The position numbers and the translations under genes are program-made. Of a stretch of DNA of 64,000 bases, positions 21,066 through 30,201 are shown one piece after another (position 1 is the stretch's first letter; each line of letters opens with the position of its first letter). Below the pieces are notes generated by a model that was not told the DNA's origin, ran no database searches, and was given only the letters and a program-made list of their open reading frames with translations. The DNA is from Gammaproteobacteria bacterium (GTDB lineage: Bacteria; Pseudomonadota; Gammaproteobacteria; Steroidobacterales; Steroidobacteraceae): NCBI GenBank assembly GCA_028293805.1, contig JAQGOC010000236.1:1-64000 (forward strand), read 5' to 3'.

Positions 21066-21398
21066 ATGCCTGCGGCAGCGCGGGAAGAGCTGCGCAACCC
21101 GCAAGCCGAGCTCGCGCACACGACACGTGTGCTAACAATCGGGGAACTCACCGCTTCGATTGCGCACGAGGTGAATCAGCCACTGGGCGCGATCGGGGGC
21201 CGTGGCGGTCGAAGTGCGCGACTCGGAGACGGGCGCGGACGTGGACCCGGAGCGCGCGGCGCATCTGTTTGAGCCCTTCCTCACGACCAGGGGCTGGGGT
21301 TGTCGATCAGCCGCACCGTCGTCGTGGCGCACGGCGGGTACTTGTCGGCCGCCACGAACGTGCCACACGGCGCGGTGTTTCGGTGTTCGGTGCCGTAA
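21066..21398 (+). pseudogene. histidine kinase remnant (paralog of 7593..14429 C-terminus)
   Basis: [37 protein letters not shown], frame change to [31 protein letters not shown], then GLSISRTVVVAHGGYLSAATNVPHGAVFRCSVP*; the region between H box and N/G boxes is missing. Confidence 0.85.
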
Positions 21399-21524
21399 GA
21401 GGAACCGGTATCGTAGGCTGGGTTGCCGGCGCGAAACCGCTGCCGCAAACCGCGCAATTCGCTTAGCATGACGACAATCTGCCGCATACTGAAAGCCCGG
21501 CGCGATCCCCTGGGGAGCCTCATC

Positions 21525-22151
21525 ATGCCCGAGGTGCCTGCTGTCGTCTTCGTCATCGACGATGACCCATCGATGCGCGGAGCGCTCGAGGATCTGGTCG
21601 GATCGGTCGGACTGCAGGTGCGGTCCTTCGCCTCGCCCCAGGATTTCCTGTGCAGCAAGCTGCCGGATACCCCCGGTTGCCTCGTGCTGGACGTGAGACT
21701 GCCCGGGATGAGCGGATTGACGTTTCAGAAGGAGCTCGCGAAGGCGGGCGTCGCTCTCCCCGTCATCTTCATCACCGGTCACGGGGATATACCAATGAGC
21801 GTGCGGGCGATGAAGGCGGGCGCCGTCGAGTTTCTCACCAAGCCATTCCACGACCAGGAACTGCTCGACGCGATACACACTGCAATCGAGCGTGACAGGG
21901 AAAGGCGCCGGGAGGCGGTGCTCGTCGCCGAACTGCGGGAGCGCTACGCCACCCTGACGGAGCGCGAGCGCCAGATCATGACGCTCGTGGTCGTCGGACG
22001 CGCGAACAAGCAGATCGCGGCCGAGCTCACCCTGAGCGAGATGACGGTGAAGGTTCACCGCGGGCAAGTCATCCGGAAGATGCATGCGGGATCCCTGCCC
22101 GAGCTCGTGCGGATGGCCGACCGACTGGGCGTACCTACCTCGACGTCGTAG
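21525..22151 (+). CDS. FixJ/StyR-type response regulator
   Basis: MPEVPAVVFVIDDDPSMRGALEDLVGSVGLQV...; same length (627 nt) as 6891..7517 and highly similar. Confidence 0.92.
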   Translation: MPEVPAVVFVIDDDPSMRGALEDLVGSVGLQVRSFASPQDFLCSKLPDTPGCLVLDVRLPGMSGLTFQKELAKAGVALPVIFITGHGDIPMSVRAMKAGAVEFLTKPFHDQELLDAIHTAIERDRERRREAVLVAELRERYATLTERERQIMTLVVVGRANKQIAAELTLSEMTVKVHRGQVIRKMHAGSLPELVRMADRLGVPTSTS

Positions 22152-22283
22152 GCCTCCCGGAACGGGACATGACCGTAAAGTGTTGGAAGCGCCTCTGCGT
22201 CTGGATGGTGTGATTTCCCGTCAGGACCCAGCCTCCGGTGGCGGCATTCTAGTTGTGAGGAGTCACGCCCCCACAGGGAATCG

Positions 22284-22919
22284 GTGCCGGCGGACTCGCA
22301 ACAACGAATGTGCAGTTTCCGTCCACAGCCGCGTTGCAGACGAAGTACGTGCCGTCGGGAACGAATCGTACTTCGTAACGTCGTAGACGATCTATACGAA
22401 AGTCGTAACGCCTGTAGATCCACGTGGCCTGAGTTGCCCTTAAGTGTCGACGGGCGCTACGGCCGTGCAATGGCTTTGCGCGGTCCGCGCGGACTAATCT
22501 CGCTTTTGAACACGCGCATCGGGAGATCCGTGGTGTTGAAGGGCCCGCTGATTGCGATTGTCGACGATGACGAGTCAATGCGAGACACGACGAGGGATTT
22601 GCTCGAGTCCGTGGGCTTCTCGGCTGCTACGTTCGCGAGCGCCGCGCGCTTACTGGAGTCCCGGCGATTGCGCAGGGTCTCCTGTCTGATCGCGGACATA
22701 CGCATGCCAAAGATGACTGGGCTCGCGCTTCATCAGTATCTGGCCGCGTCGAATCATCCGATCCCCACTATTCTGATGACGGCTCACCCCGACGAGCGGG
22801 TGCGGGCGCAGGCTATGAAGGCCAACGTCGTCTGCTGTCTCGCGAAGCCCATCGAAGCAGAGGAGTTGCTCAACTGCGTGCGCCAGGCAATTCACGGACG
22901 CGACATCGACAACCCGTAA
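22284..22919 (+). CDS. single-domain response regulator (receiver); real start probably near 22530
   Basis: GPLIAIVDDDESMRDTTRDLLESVGFSAATFASAARLLESRRLRRVSCLIADIRMPKMTGLALHQYL; paralog of 6361..6843. Confidence 0.82.
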   Translation: MPADSQQRMCSFRPQPRCRRSTCRRERIVLRNVVDDLYESRNACRSTWPELPLSVDGRYGRAMALRGPRGLISLLNTRIGRSVVLKGPLIAIVDDDESMRDTTRDLLESVGFSAATFASAARLLESRRLRRVSCLIADIRMPKMTGLALHQYLAASNHPIPTILMTAHPDERVRAQAMKANVVCCLAKPIEAEELLNCVRQAIHGRDIDNP

Positions 22920-23153
22920 ACCTCCTCTTATATGCGCGGCGACCTGGCTCGGGCCCTCATCTCGCAAGTCGTAGCCAACCTGCACCAACGTACATCCCAT
23001 CCATATCTCTGGCTAGGCGATCTTCCGCGCGTGCGCTTGCGGCTGACGTATGTGCAATGGTTTTACTATGGCAGAAGTGGTTTGCTATCCCGCAACGAAT
23101 CCCGGTGCTGAGGTCTGGTCGCGTCGAACTCATGCGTTCAAAGGGGTGTTGCC

Positions 23154-23855
23154 ATGTCCGGCCCTGTTGTCGCTGTCTCCCCGGTTCGTGCTCCAAGTGT
23201 GTCCAGGATTCACCCTCGTCCTCTGACCGACCTGGACGACAAGGTGCGTGTCCTGGTGGTGGATGACCACCCGCTGCTGCGGGAAGGGATTGCCGCGGTG
23301 CTCACAGGCAAGTCGGACCTCACGATCGTCGGCGAAGCCAGCGACGGCGCCGAAGCGATCGAGCAGTTCCGCGCCCTGCAGCCTGACGTGACGATCATGG
23401 ACTTGCAGATGCCGGGCATGAGCGGCATCGATGCTATGCGCACGATCCGGCACGAAGCGCCGAAGGCGCGAATCGTCATGCTCGCCAATTCAACGGGCGA
23501 TTTTTTGGCGCTCCGTGCGCTCAAAGCGGGCGCCTTCGCGTATGTGCTGAAGGAACGGGTTGGCACCGAGCTCGCAGACATCATCCGGGCAGTTCACCGG
23601 GGCGTGAAGCGCATCGAGCCTGCGATTGCGCTCCAGATTGCCGACCATTCAAGCGACCAGACGCCCACGTCCCGCGAAGTCGAAGTACTGGAGCTCGTGG
23701 CGGCCGGCAATTCGAACAAGCTGATCGCCACGGCACTCACGATCAGCGAAGAAACCGCCAAGACTCACGTCAAAAACATCATTGCGAAGCTGGGTGCGCG
23801 CGATCGCACCCACGCGGTCACCCTCAGCCTGCGCCGGGGGATCATTGAGCTTTAG
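23154..23855 (+). CDS. NarL-family response regulator
   Basis: VRVLVVDDHPLLREGIAAVLTGKSDL...TSREVEVLELVAAGNSNKLIATALTISEETAKTHVKNIIAKLGARDRTHAVTL; paralog at 35316..35981. Confidence 0.92.
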   Translation: MSGPVVAVSPVRAPSVSRIHPRPLTDLDDKVRVLVVDDHPLLREGIAAVLTGKSDLTIVGEASDGAEAIEQFRALQPDVTIMDLQMPGMSGIDAMRTIRHEAPKARIVMLANSTGDFLALRALKAGAFAYVLKERVGTELADIIRAVHRGVKRIEPAIALQIADHSSDQTPTSREVEVLELVAAGNSNKLIATALTISEETAKTHVKNIIAKLGARDRTHAVTLSLRRGIIEL

Positions 23856-23871
23856 AACCTCAACTCCCCCT

Positions 23872-23886
23872 CCCCCGATCGGGGGG
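23872..23886. promoter_or_regulatory. palindromic box CCCCC-GATC-GGGGGG
   Basis: Read directly; 36 bp upstream of ytcA-like start at 23922. Confidence 0.5.
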
Positions 23887-23921
23887 CTCCATTCACGCCG
23901 ACGCTCGGCGAGACTGCTGAC

Positions 23922-24182
23922 ATGAAAGCGTCGAGGCTCATTCCGTGGCTATGTTTGTCGGCCCTGATGGCAGGTTGCGACGGCGCACCTTCCAGAAACA
24001 TCCTGGGATCGTACTTTCCGTCCTGGATGGTGTGCGCACTGGTGGGCATAGTGCTCGCGCTCGTAGCACGGGGCGTGCTCAAGACCACCGGTGTACTCCA
24101 GGAGTTGCCGGCCCCCCTGGTCGTGCTCCTGGCCTTCGGATGCGCTGTCAACTTCGCCGTATGGTTGATTTGGCTCGCTTGA
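23922..24182 (+). CDS. ytcA: YtcA-family small lipoprotein
   Basis: Lipobox LMAGC; ILGSYFPSWMVCALVGIVLALVARGVL; placed before HlyD/FUSC/TolC genes as in ytcA-mdtNOP. Confidence 0.7.
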   Translation: MKASRLIPWLCLSALMAGCDGAPSRNILGSYFPSWMVCALVGIVLALVARGVLKTTGVLQELPAPLVVLLAFGCAVNFAVWLIWLA

Positions 24183-24192
24183 TGAGGCTCAT

Positions 24193-25239
24193 GTGAACGA
24201 TGCGTCGCATATGAGCACGGGTGTCACCCTGCGCGGAAAGGTTATCGCCGCGACCGTTCTGATTGCTGCGCTCGTTCTCGGAGTGCTGGCCGTGGTGGCG
24301 ATCGATCGGCGGCCCCGTACTCACGATGCAAGGATCTTTGCGTACAGCGCGGCCATGGCGTCGGAGATCAACGGGCGCATCATTCGCGTTCTAGTCTCCA
24401 ACGACCAGCACGTGGAGGCTGGCGCGCCCCTCATTCTCATCGACCCGGCTCCCTATGAGATGCAACTTCGTGAAGCGCGTGCCCAGGTCGCGGCGTTGAA
24501 AGCGCAGATTGCCCTTGCCGGACGGCAGGTGACTTCGCAGGGCTCGGGCGTCCAAGCTGCGGAGACTCAAGTCGCGCGCGCCCGTGAGCAGTTGCGATTG
24601 AGCGAGGAAACGCGCAAACGGCTGGAGCCGCTACTGGGGCCGGGTTACGTGACCCAACAGCAGATCGACGAAGCACGCACCAACGAAGCGACGGCGCTGG
24701 CATCCCTGCAGGCGTTGACCCACAGCGCCACACAGGTGCGCCAGGCCGTCGGGGATACCTTCAGCCTGCAGGCGCAGCTCGAGGGCGCCGAAGCGGCTGA
24801 GGCGTTGGCAGCCCGTAACCTGAACCTGACCACACTGCGCGCCCCGCTTACGGGAATCGTCGTCGGTCTGCAAATCGCACCAGGGTCGTTCGCCTTGTCA
24901 GGTCGACCTCTGTTTAGCCTGATCAAGTCCGATGCGTGGTATGCGATTGCCGACTTTCGCGAGACAGAGCTACCGCGAATTGCCGTAGGAGACCCTGCCA
25001 CCGTGTGGACCATGGCCGAGAGCAATCGTGCCTTCATAGGACGTGTCGAAAGTCTCGGCGCCGGTGTGCAGGCGAGTGATCAGGACGGTCCGGACCTTCC
25101 CAAGGTAGGACGCGACCTCAATTGGGTCGTGGTCGCTCAGCGCTTCCCGGTCTGGGTACGGCTCGATCATCCGCCGCCTGAAGCCATGCACGTTGGGATG
25201 ACCGCTTCCGTCAAGGTGCGACATGGCGGCGATCGCTAA
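24193..25239 (+). CDS. HlyD/MdtN-like membrane fusion protein
   Basis: GRIIRVLVSNDQHVEAGAPLILIDPAPYEMQLREARAQVAALKAQI; LTTLRAPLTGIVVGLQIAPGSFA. Confidence 0.9.
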   Translation: MNDASHMSTGVTLRGKVIAATVLIAALVLGVLAVVAIDRRPRTHDARIFAYSAAMASEINGRIIRVLVSNDQHVEAGAPLILIDPAPYEMQLREARAQVAALKAQIALAGRQVTSQGSGVQAAETQVARAREQLRLSEETRKRLEPLLGPGYVTQQQIDEARTNEATALASLQALTHSATQVRQAVGDTFSLQAQLEGAEAAEALAARNLNLTTLRAPLTGIVVGLQIAPGSFALSGRPLFSLIKSDAWYAIADFRETELPRIAVGDPATVWTMAESNRAFIGRVESLGAGVQASDQDGPDLPKVGRDLNWVVVAQRFPVWVRLDHPPPEAMHVGMTASVKVRHGGDR

Positions 25240-26980
25240 GGCGCGCGCGTCCCGCAGCGTATTTATCGAGTTCCTGGCTGTTGAGTTAGCGCCGCGGGAG
25301 GGTCGCACACTGGCGGTCGCGCACATCGTCATCGGGTGTGTCCTCACGGTTGCCATCGCCATGGTGTTTCGGATTCCGGAACCCACTTACATGGCCTACA
25401 TCGTATTCTTAGCCGCCAAGGATGACCGTGCCGCCTCAGTGACTACTGCTGTTGTCGGACAGATTGCGGTGACGCTCGCCGTCCTCCTGGCCCTGGGGCT
25501 GATGCTGGTCGACCTGTCGGAGCCCGCGTTGCGCCTGCCGGCGATGGCGCTGTCCACGTTTGTAGCTATGTACGCCCTGCGTACCTTCGCGCTCGGGCCG
25601 ATCATGTATTTAGCAGGATTCGTGCTTGTGATGCTGCAGTCGGTGGTGGACGATTTGCCGAGTCCTGAAGCGCTGACTCACCTGGCATTGTGGCTCTGGA
25701 TCGTGCTGTTGGTTCCTGTCGCCATCACGGTGGTGGTGAATCTACTGTTCGGGCAAAGCGTCGAGCTGCTTACCCAGCGCACCGTGCGCAAGGTATCGAG
25801 TGAACTGGAGGCCGCGCTTAAAACAGGTGAAACGCACCAGCATCTGGCTCGCTGGAGGGAGCTCGTGGCGCCGCTGCTTCAAAAGCAGCCTCACGGGGGC
25901 TCCCGAGATCGCCGTCGCCCATCGGTCTCCTTGGCGGCGCTGCGCAGATTGCTGGACGCGCTGGTCATACTCGAGGCACTGCCGGAAGAGACTGCCCCGA
26001 AGGCGCGTGAGGTGTTGTCCCAGAAGGTAGGCGCGTCTCGAGCGGCCCTGGTGCGCGAAAGTGAGCGACCTGGCACGCCGGCCCTGGGAGTAGTGCCCTC
26101 GAACGACGCCCTTTCAGGTGAGAGCGCGCCCGCCGTGGTGGCGTTCGAGGCAGCCTTGCTCGCATTTCAACGCGAGCTGACGTCACCAATCACAGCGGTT
26201 GCCCCAGCGGATACTCACAAGCGCCAACTTTTGGCGCCCGATGCGTTCACGAATCCGGCGCACTGGCAGTTTGCTTTGAAAACCGCCATTGCGGTCATGG
26301 TGGTGTATTTCATCTACACCATGCTCGATTGGCCGGGGCTACGGACTTCGATCGTGACCTGCTTCTTCGTTGCGCTGGGGAGTGTGGGAGAGACCGTTCA
26401 CAAGCTAGTGCTGCGCATTTCCGGGGCGCTCATCGGGGGATTGATCGCCGGGCTGTCGATTGTCTTTGTGTTGCCGCACATGACGGATATCGGGCAGCTT
26501 AGCCTTCTGATCGCGATCGTGTCGGCAGGTGCGGGGTGGGTCGCAACCAGCGGCGAGCTGCTGTCTTACGCTGGTCTGCAGATCGCCTTTGCGTTCTTTC
26601 TCGGAGTTCTGCAGGACTATGCACCCGCAACCGACCTTACCGTGCTACGGGACAGGATCGTTGGCATCCTGTTGGGTAACGTCGTCATGACGCTCGTATT
26701 CACTCTATTGTGGCCGGAGTCGGTGACATCGGGGTTGCAGGCCACCCTGTCGCAGGCACAGCAGGCGATCAGTGCAGTCCTGAACCGGTCCAGCGATCCA
26801 GCGGAGGCGCGCGCCCGAACCGCACAAGCGCTCGTTCGAGCGCATCACTTAAGCCTCGTGCGTCGGTTCGAGCTCAGCATGTTGGCCCAATCTTCCGGGG
26901 AAGCCGCGCCAGTCCCGCTGGTGTCGGATGTGGAGCGGGTAGCCGGAGAGGCCTTTGTTGCGACGTATGACACTCCTTGA
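25223..26980 (+). CDS. FUSC (MdtO-like) inner-membrane efflux component
   Basis: Two TM bundles; WPGLRTSIVTCFFVALGSVGETVHKLVLRISGALIGGLIAG typical of the FUSC family. Confidence 0.85.
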   Translation: MAAIAKARASRSVFIEFLAVELAPREGRTLAVAHIVIGCVLTVAIAMVFRIPEPTYMAYIVFLAAKDDRAASVTTAVVGQIAVTLAVLLALGLMLVDLSEPALRLPAMALSTFVAMYALRTFALGPIMYLAGFVLVMLQSVVDDLPSPEALTHLALWLWIVLLVPVAITVVVNLLFGQSVELLTQRTVRKVSSELEAALKTGETHQHLARWRELVAPLLQKQPHGGSRDRRRPSVSLAALRRLLDALVILEALPEETAPKAREVLSQKVGASRAALVRESERPGTPALGVVPSNDALSGESAPAVVAFEAALLAFQRELTSPITAVAPADTHKRQLLAPDAFTNPAHWQFALKTAIAVMVVYFIYTMLDWPGLRTSIVTCFFVALGSVGETVHKLVLRISGALIGGLIAGLSIVFVLPHMTDIGQLSLLIAIVSAGAGWVATSGELLSYAGLQIAFAFFLGVLQDYAPATDLTVLRDRIVGILLGNVVMTLVFTLLWPESVTSGLQATLSQAQQAISAVLNRSSDPAEARARTAQALVRAHHLSLVRRFELSMLAQSSGEAAPVPLVSDVERVAGEAFVATYDTP

Positions 26981-28406
26981 GCGCGGATCAACGGCTCTCG
27001 TCCTGGCGACGGGGCTACTGTTCATACGGCCCGTGGTGGCCCAGGCGCCTGCCAGTCCCGAGCGGCCGTGGGCGATCCCTGATAGTGCCAGCGCACGTGC
27101 AGCCCAACTGGGGGACCATCGCGAGCCGGTTCCGCAGAAGCAGTATGGTCTCGCAGAGCTCATTGACCTCGCGGAACGCACCAACCCGCAGACCCGGGAA
27201 GCGTGGGAGGCGGCGCGGGCGGCCGCCGCCGCGGAGGGGCTGGTAGAAAGTCAGTATTTGCCGCAACTTTCATTCGAGGCGCTCGGGGGCTACGAGCACA
27301 CCCCCCTGCCGGCGCCCAAAAGCCTGATCCCGAAAGGGTTCTTCGAGTCGAACACACAAGAGTTCATCCCTTCGCTGGCACTAAAGTGGTTGCTCTTCGA
27401 CTTTGGACGCAGGGCCGCGGCTCTGGAAGGCGCACGAGCTGATTCATTCACGGCGAACGTGGCGTTCACCGGCGCGCATCAAGCAGTGATCTTCGGCGTG
27501 TCGCAAGCCTACTTCGATCTGGGTGCCGCGCGAGGCAGGCTCCACGCCGCGCAGAAGGCGCTGAGCACCGCGCAGACGACTCAAGATGCGACCCTGGCAA
27601 AGCGGCACAATGGATTGGCGACAGTCGTATCCGTAGCGCAGGCAGAACGTCAGACAGCTCAGACTCGCTACAATGTCACTGCGGCCGAGGGGGTTGCGAC
27701 AAACGCCATGGCCAATCTCGTGGCGACCCTTGGCGTCGCGGCGGAAACCGAGCTTGATGTCCTGGACAGCGCTGAGTTCCCCCTGCCGCCCGCTCCCGAG
27801 CAGAATGTACAGGCAGCGATCCAACACGCGCTGGCCCATCGGCCGGACGTGCTCGCCGCTTTGGGCCAAGTCGATTCCGCCGAAGCTTCTCTGAAAGGCG
27901 CACGACGCGCCCGCTATCCCGTCATCTCAGTGTCGGCGCACGCCTTTCAGAACATGGGCGCGGTCAGCTCGGATGGTAAGCCCTACTCCGGCATCGATCG
28001 CCCGGGTGCCAACATTCTCCTCTCATTCAGTGTGCCGATCTTCGACGGCGGAATGCGCTCGAGCCAGATATCCATCGCGCGGGCCAAGGTTCGCGAGGCG
28101 GAGGCAAAGCTCGATAATACGCGCGATTCGGCGGCCCAGCAGGTCGTCAAGGCCTACAACGGGTTGCTCACGAGCCTCGCGGAGCACAACGCCGCCACCG
28201 CGCTGAGTGAGGCGGCGCATACGGCTTACGATGCCGCGTTGCGCTCCTATGGCCAGGGAGTTGGCACGTACACCGACCTCGCAACAGAAGAGAACGCCGT
28301 GGTGCAGGCGGAAACGCAGGTCGAAGACGCGCGGGCCAGCGCTCACACGGCGGCAGCGGCGCTCGCTTTTGCGATGGGTGCGATCGGGAATGCGGAAAAG
28401 GAGTGA
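26955..28406 (+). CDS. TolC-family outer-membrane efflux protein (MdtP-like)
   Basis: LIDLAERTNPQTREAWEAARAAAAAEGLVESQYLPQLS; SFSVPIFDGGMRSSQISIARAKVREAEAKLDNTRD. Confidence 0.88.
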   Translation: MLRRMTLLERGSTALVLATGLLFIRPVVAQAPASPERPWAIPDSASARAAQLGDHREPVPQKQYGLAELIDLAERTNPQTREAWEAARAAAAAEGLVESQYLPQLSFEALGGYEHTPLPAPKSLIPKGFFESNTQEFIPSLALKWLLFDFGRRAAALEGARADSFTANVAFTGAHQAVIFGVSQAYFDLGAARGRLHAAQKALSTAQTTQDATLAKRHNGLATVVSVAQAERQTAQTRYNVTAAEGVATNAMANLVATLGVAAETELDVLDSAEFPLPPAPEQNVQAAIQHALAHRPDVLAALGQVDSAEASLKGARRARYPVISVSAHAFQNMGAVSSDGKPYSGIDRPGANILLSFSVPIFDGGMRSSQISIARAKVREAEAKLDNTRDSAAQQVVKAYNGLLTSLAEHNAATALSEAAHTAYDAALRSYGQGVGTYTDLATEENAVVQAETQVEDARASAHTAAAALAFAMGAIGNAEKE

Positions 28407-28460
28407 CCGCCAGAGCTTCGCCGACGAGGCCCGGGTGTCCTCGCCGGCGGCGCTCAGGGG

Positions 28461-29172
28461 CTACTTCGGGAAATTCTCTTCGATCATCTCGAAGACATCG
28501 CTCGCCTTGCCGCGCAATACGGTTCTCATGGAATACAAGGCCATGCCGTAAGCGGCCTCAGGCGCGACAAACGGAGGCATCGCTGTCCTTGATTTTTCCC
28601 ACGAAACCCAGGATCACCGGGTGTCGCCGCCCGATGTGCGTAGGATCGACATCAACCTGGATGATCGTCGCGTACTTCGGATAGAACTGCTGCCAGGCGA
28701 AGTCGGTCCCGAGGAGCAGCAGGGTGTCGCACTTGAGAATGGCCTGGTAGCCCGACTCCATGCCGATGACTCCCCGTCATACCGATGATGTGCGGGTTAT
28801 CGTATTCGAGAGCGTCCTTGCCCCTGGAAGTATGGGCGATGGGCGCAGCCAGGACCGCCGCAAGCGGCACCACTTCATCATGGGCGCCGCGGCAACCGGA
28901 GCCGGCATAGGTGACAATGTTTGTGCTCGCGGCGAGCAAATTCGCCATGGCCCCTACCGGCCACCACGGTGAGGCGCTCCATGAGTAGCGCTTCGCCTTG
29001 CGCTGCAAAAACGCCGGACTCCTCGTGGCGCATGTGTACGAACCGGATGTCACTGCGTGACAGGGAGGTTGCGATAGCGTTCACCGTATCGCCCACGATA
29101 CCGTAACAGTGCTCGACTCCGGCGGAAACCAGGGTATCAGTAATACTTCTGCGACTTTCCTGCTCATTCGAG
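28461..29172 (-). pseudogene. thiamine-pyrophosphate enzyme (pyruvate oxidase/PoxB-like), degraded
   Basis: VSAGVEHCYGIVGDTVNAIATSLSRSDIRFVHMRHEESGVFAAQGEALL ... CDTLLLLGTDFAWQQFYPKYATIIQVDVDPTHIGRRHPVILGFVGKIKD ... AAYGMALYSMRTVLRGKASDVFEMIEENFPK* in different frames. Confidence 0.8.
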
Positions 29173-29188
29173 TTCCGTTGCGAGGTTG

Positions 29189-29563
29189 TTAAGGCTGCAT
29201 CTGCATCAGGCGCTCCATTGGCATCATGCCGTGGTTGAGGTTGCCCATGATGATCAGGGAGCCGAATACGATGAGCGCCACGACAAAGATGCCGAAAGCC
29301 AGCGCCAGGAAATTGTTGGCCTGGTCAGGCGCGCTGGAGATATGCAGAAAGAACACCAGGTGCACGCCCATCTGGGCGATAGCGAAAACACCGAGAAGAA
29401 TGGGGACTCCAGGGGCGTACACCAAGTCCGTCGAAGCCGCCCAGAACGAGGCCACGGTCAGGACGACGGCGTACGCGAGCCCGATCAGATAGGTCCGCCG
29501 GCTGCCGTGAGTCTGTACTTCAACGCCGGGCGCCGACCCTTGGGCTTGTGAAGGTGCTTCCAT
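29189..29563 (-). CDS. cyoD: cytochrome o ubiquinol oxidase subunit IV
   Basis: Three-TM small subunit; last gene of cyoABCD order; IAQMGVHLVFFLHIS. Confidence 0.88.
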   Translation of the reverse strand: MEAPSQAQGSAPGVEVQTHGSRRTYLIGLAYAVVLTVASFWAASTDLVYAPGVPILLGVFAIAQMGVHLVFFLHISSAPDQANNFLALAFGIFVVALIVFGSLIIMGNLNHGMMPMERLMQMQP

Positions 29564-30201
29564 CAGTGTGCTCCAAGGTAGACGATGGTGAAGACTCCAA
29601 CCCAGACGATGTCCAGCGCGTGCCAGAAGAGCGCAAAGCAAAAAAAGCGCCGAGTCACCATGGGCTGAAAGCCGAGTGTGGCGACCTGGAGCAGCATGAC
29701 AACCAGCCAGGCGAGTCCGACGGTAACGTGGAGGCCATGGGTACCGACCAGAGCAAAAAAGGCCGACAGAAAGGCGCTGTGCGACGGGCCGGCACCGGAG
29801 GCGACCATGCTTGTGAACTCAGACGCCTCGAGGCGCAGAAACGTCGCGCCCAGAACGAACGTCACGGCCATCCAGAAATAAGTACTGCTGCGATCGGTGC
29901 GTTGAACAGCCAGGGAGCCGAACCCGCAAGTCACACTCGAGGCCAGCAGGCAGGCCGTCTCGATGAACACATGCCGCGTTTCGAAGAGCTGGGCGCCCGT
30001 CGGGCCGCCGGCCGTCTCGCCGGAAAGCACCGCGTAAGCGGCGAACAGGGCAGCGAAGATCAGAATGTCCGACAGCAGAAACAGCCAGAACCCAAACCCC
30101 GCAACCACGCGAGTGGGCGCGGGGCCACGCAGTGACAACGGTACGCTTGCGGCGTCGCCGAGTGCATGTTCGGGACTCAATGCTCCTTCGACCACGCTCA
30201 T
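29563..30201 (-). CDS. cyoC: cytochrome o ubiquinol oxidase subunit III
   Basis: [43 protein letters not shown]. Confidence 0.92.
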   Translation of the reverse strand: MSVVEGALSPEHALGDAASVPLSLRGPAPTRVVAGFGFWLFLLSDILIFAALFAAYAVLSGETAGGPTGAQLFETRHVFIETACLLASSVTCGFGSLAVQRTDRSSTYFWMAVTFVLGATFLRLEASEFTSMVASGAGPSHSAFLSAFFALVGTHGLHVTVGLAWLVVMLLQVATLGFQPMVTRRFFCFALFWHALDIVWVGVFTIVYLGAH

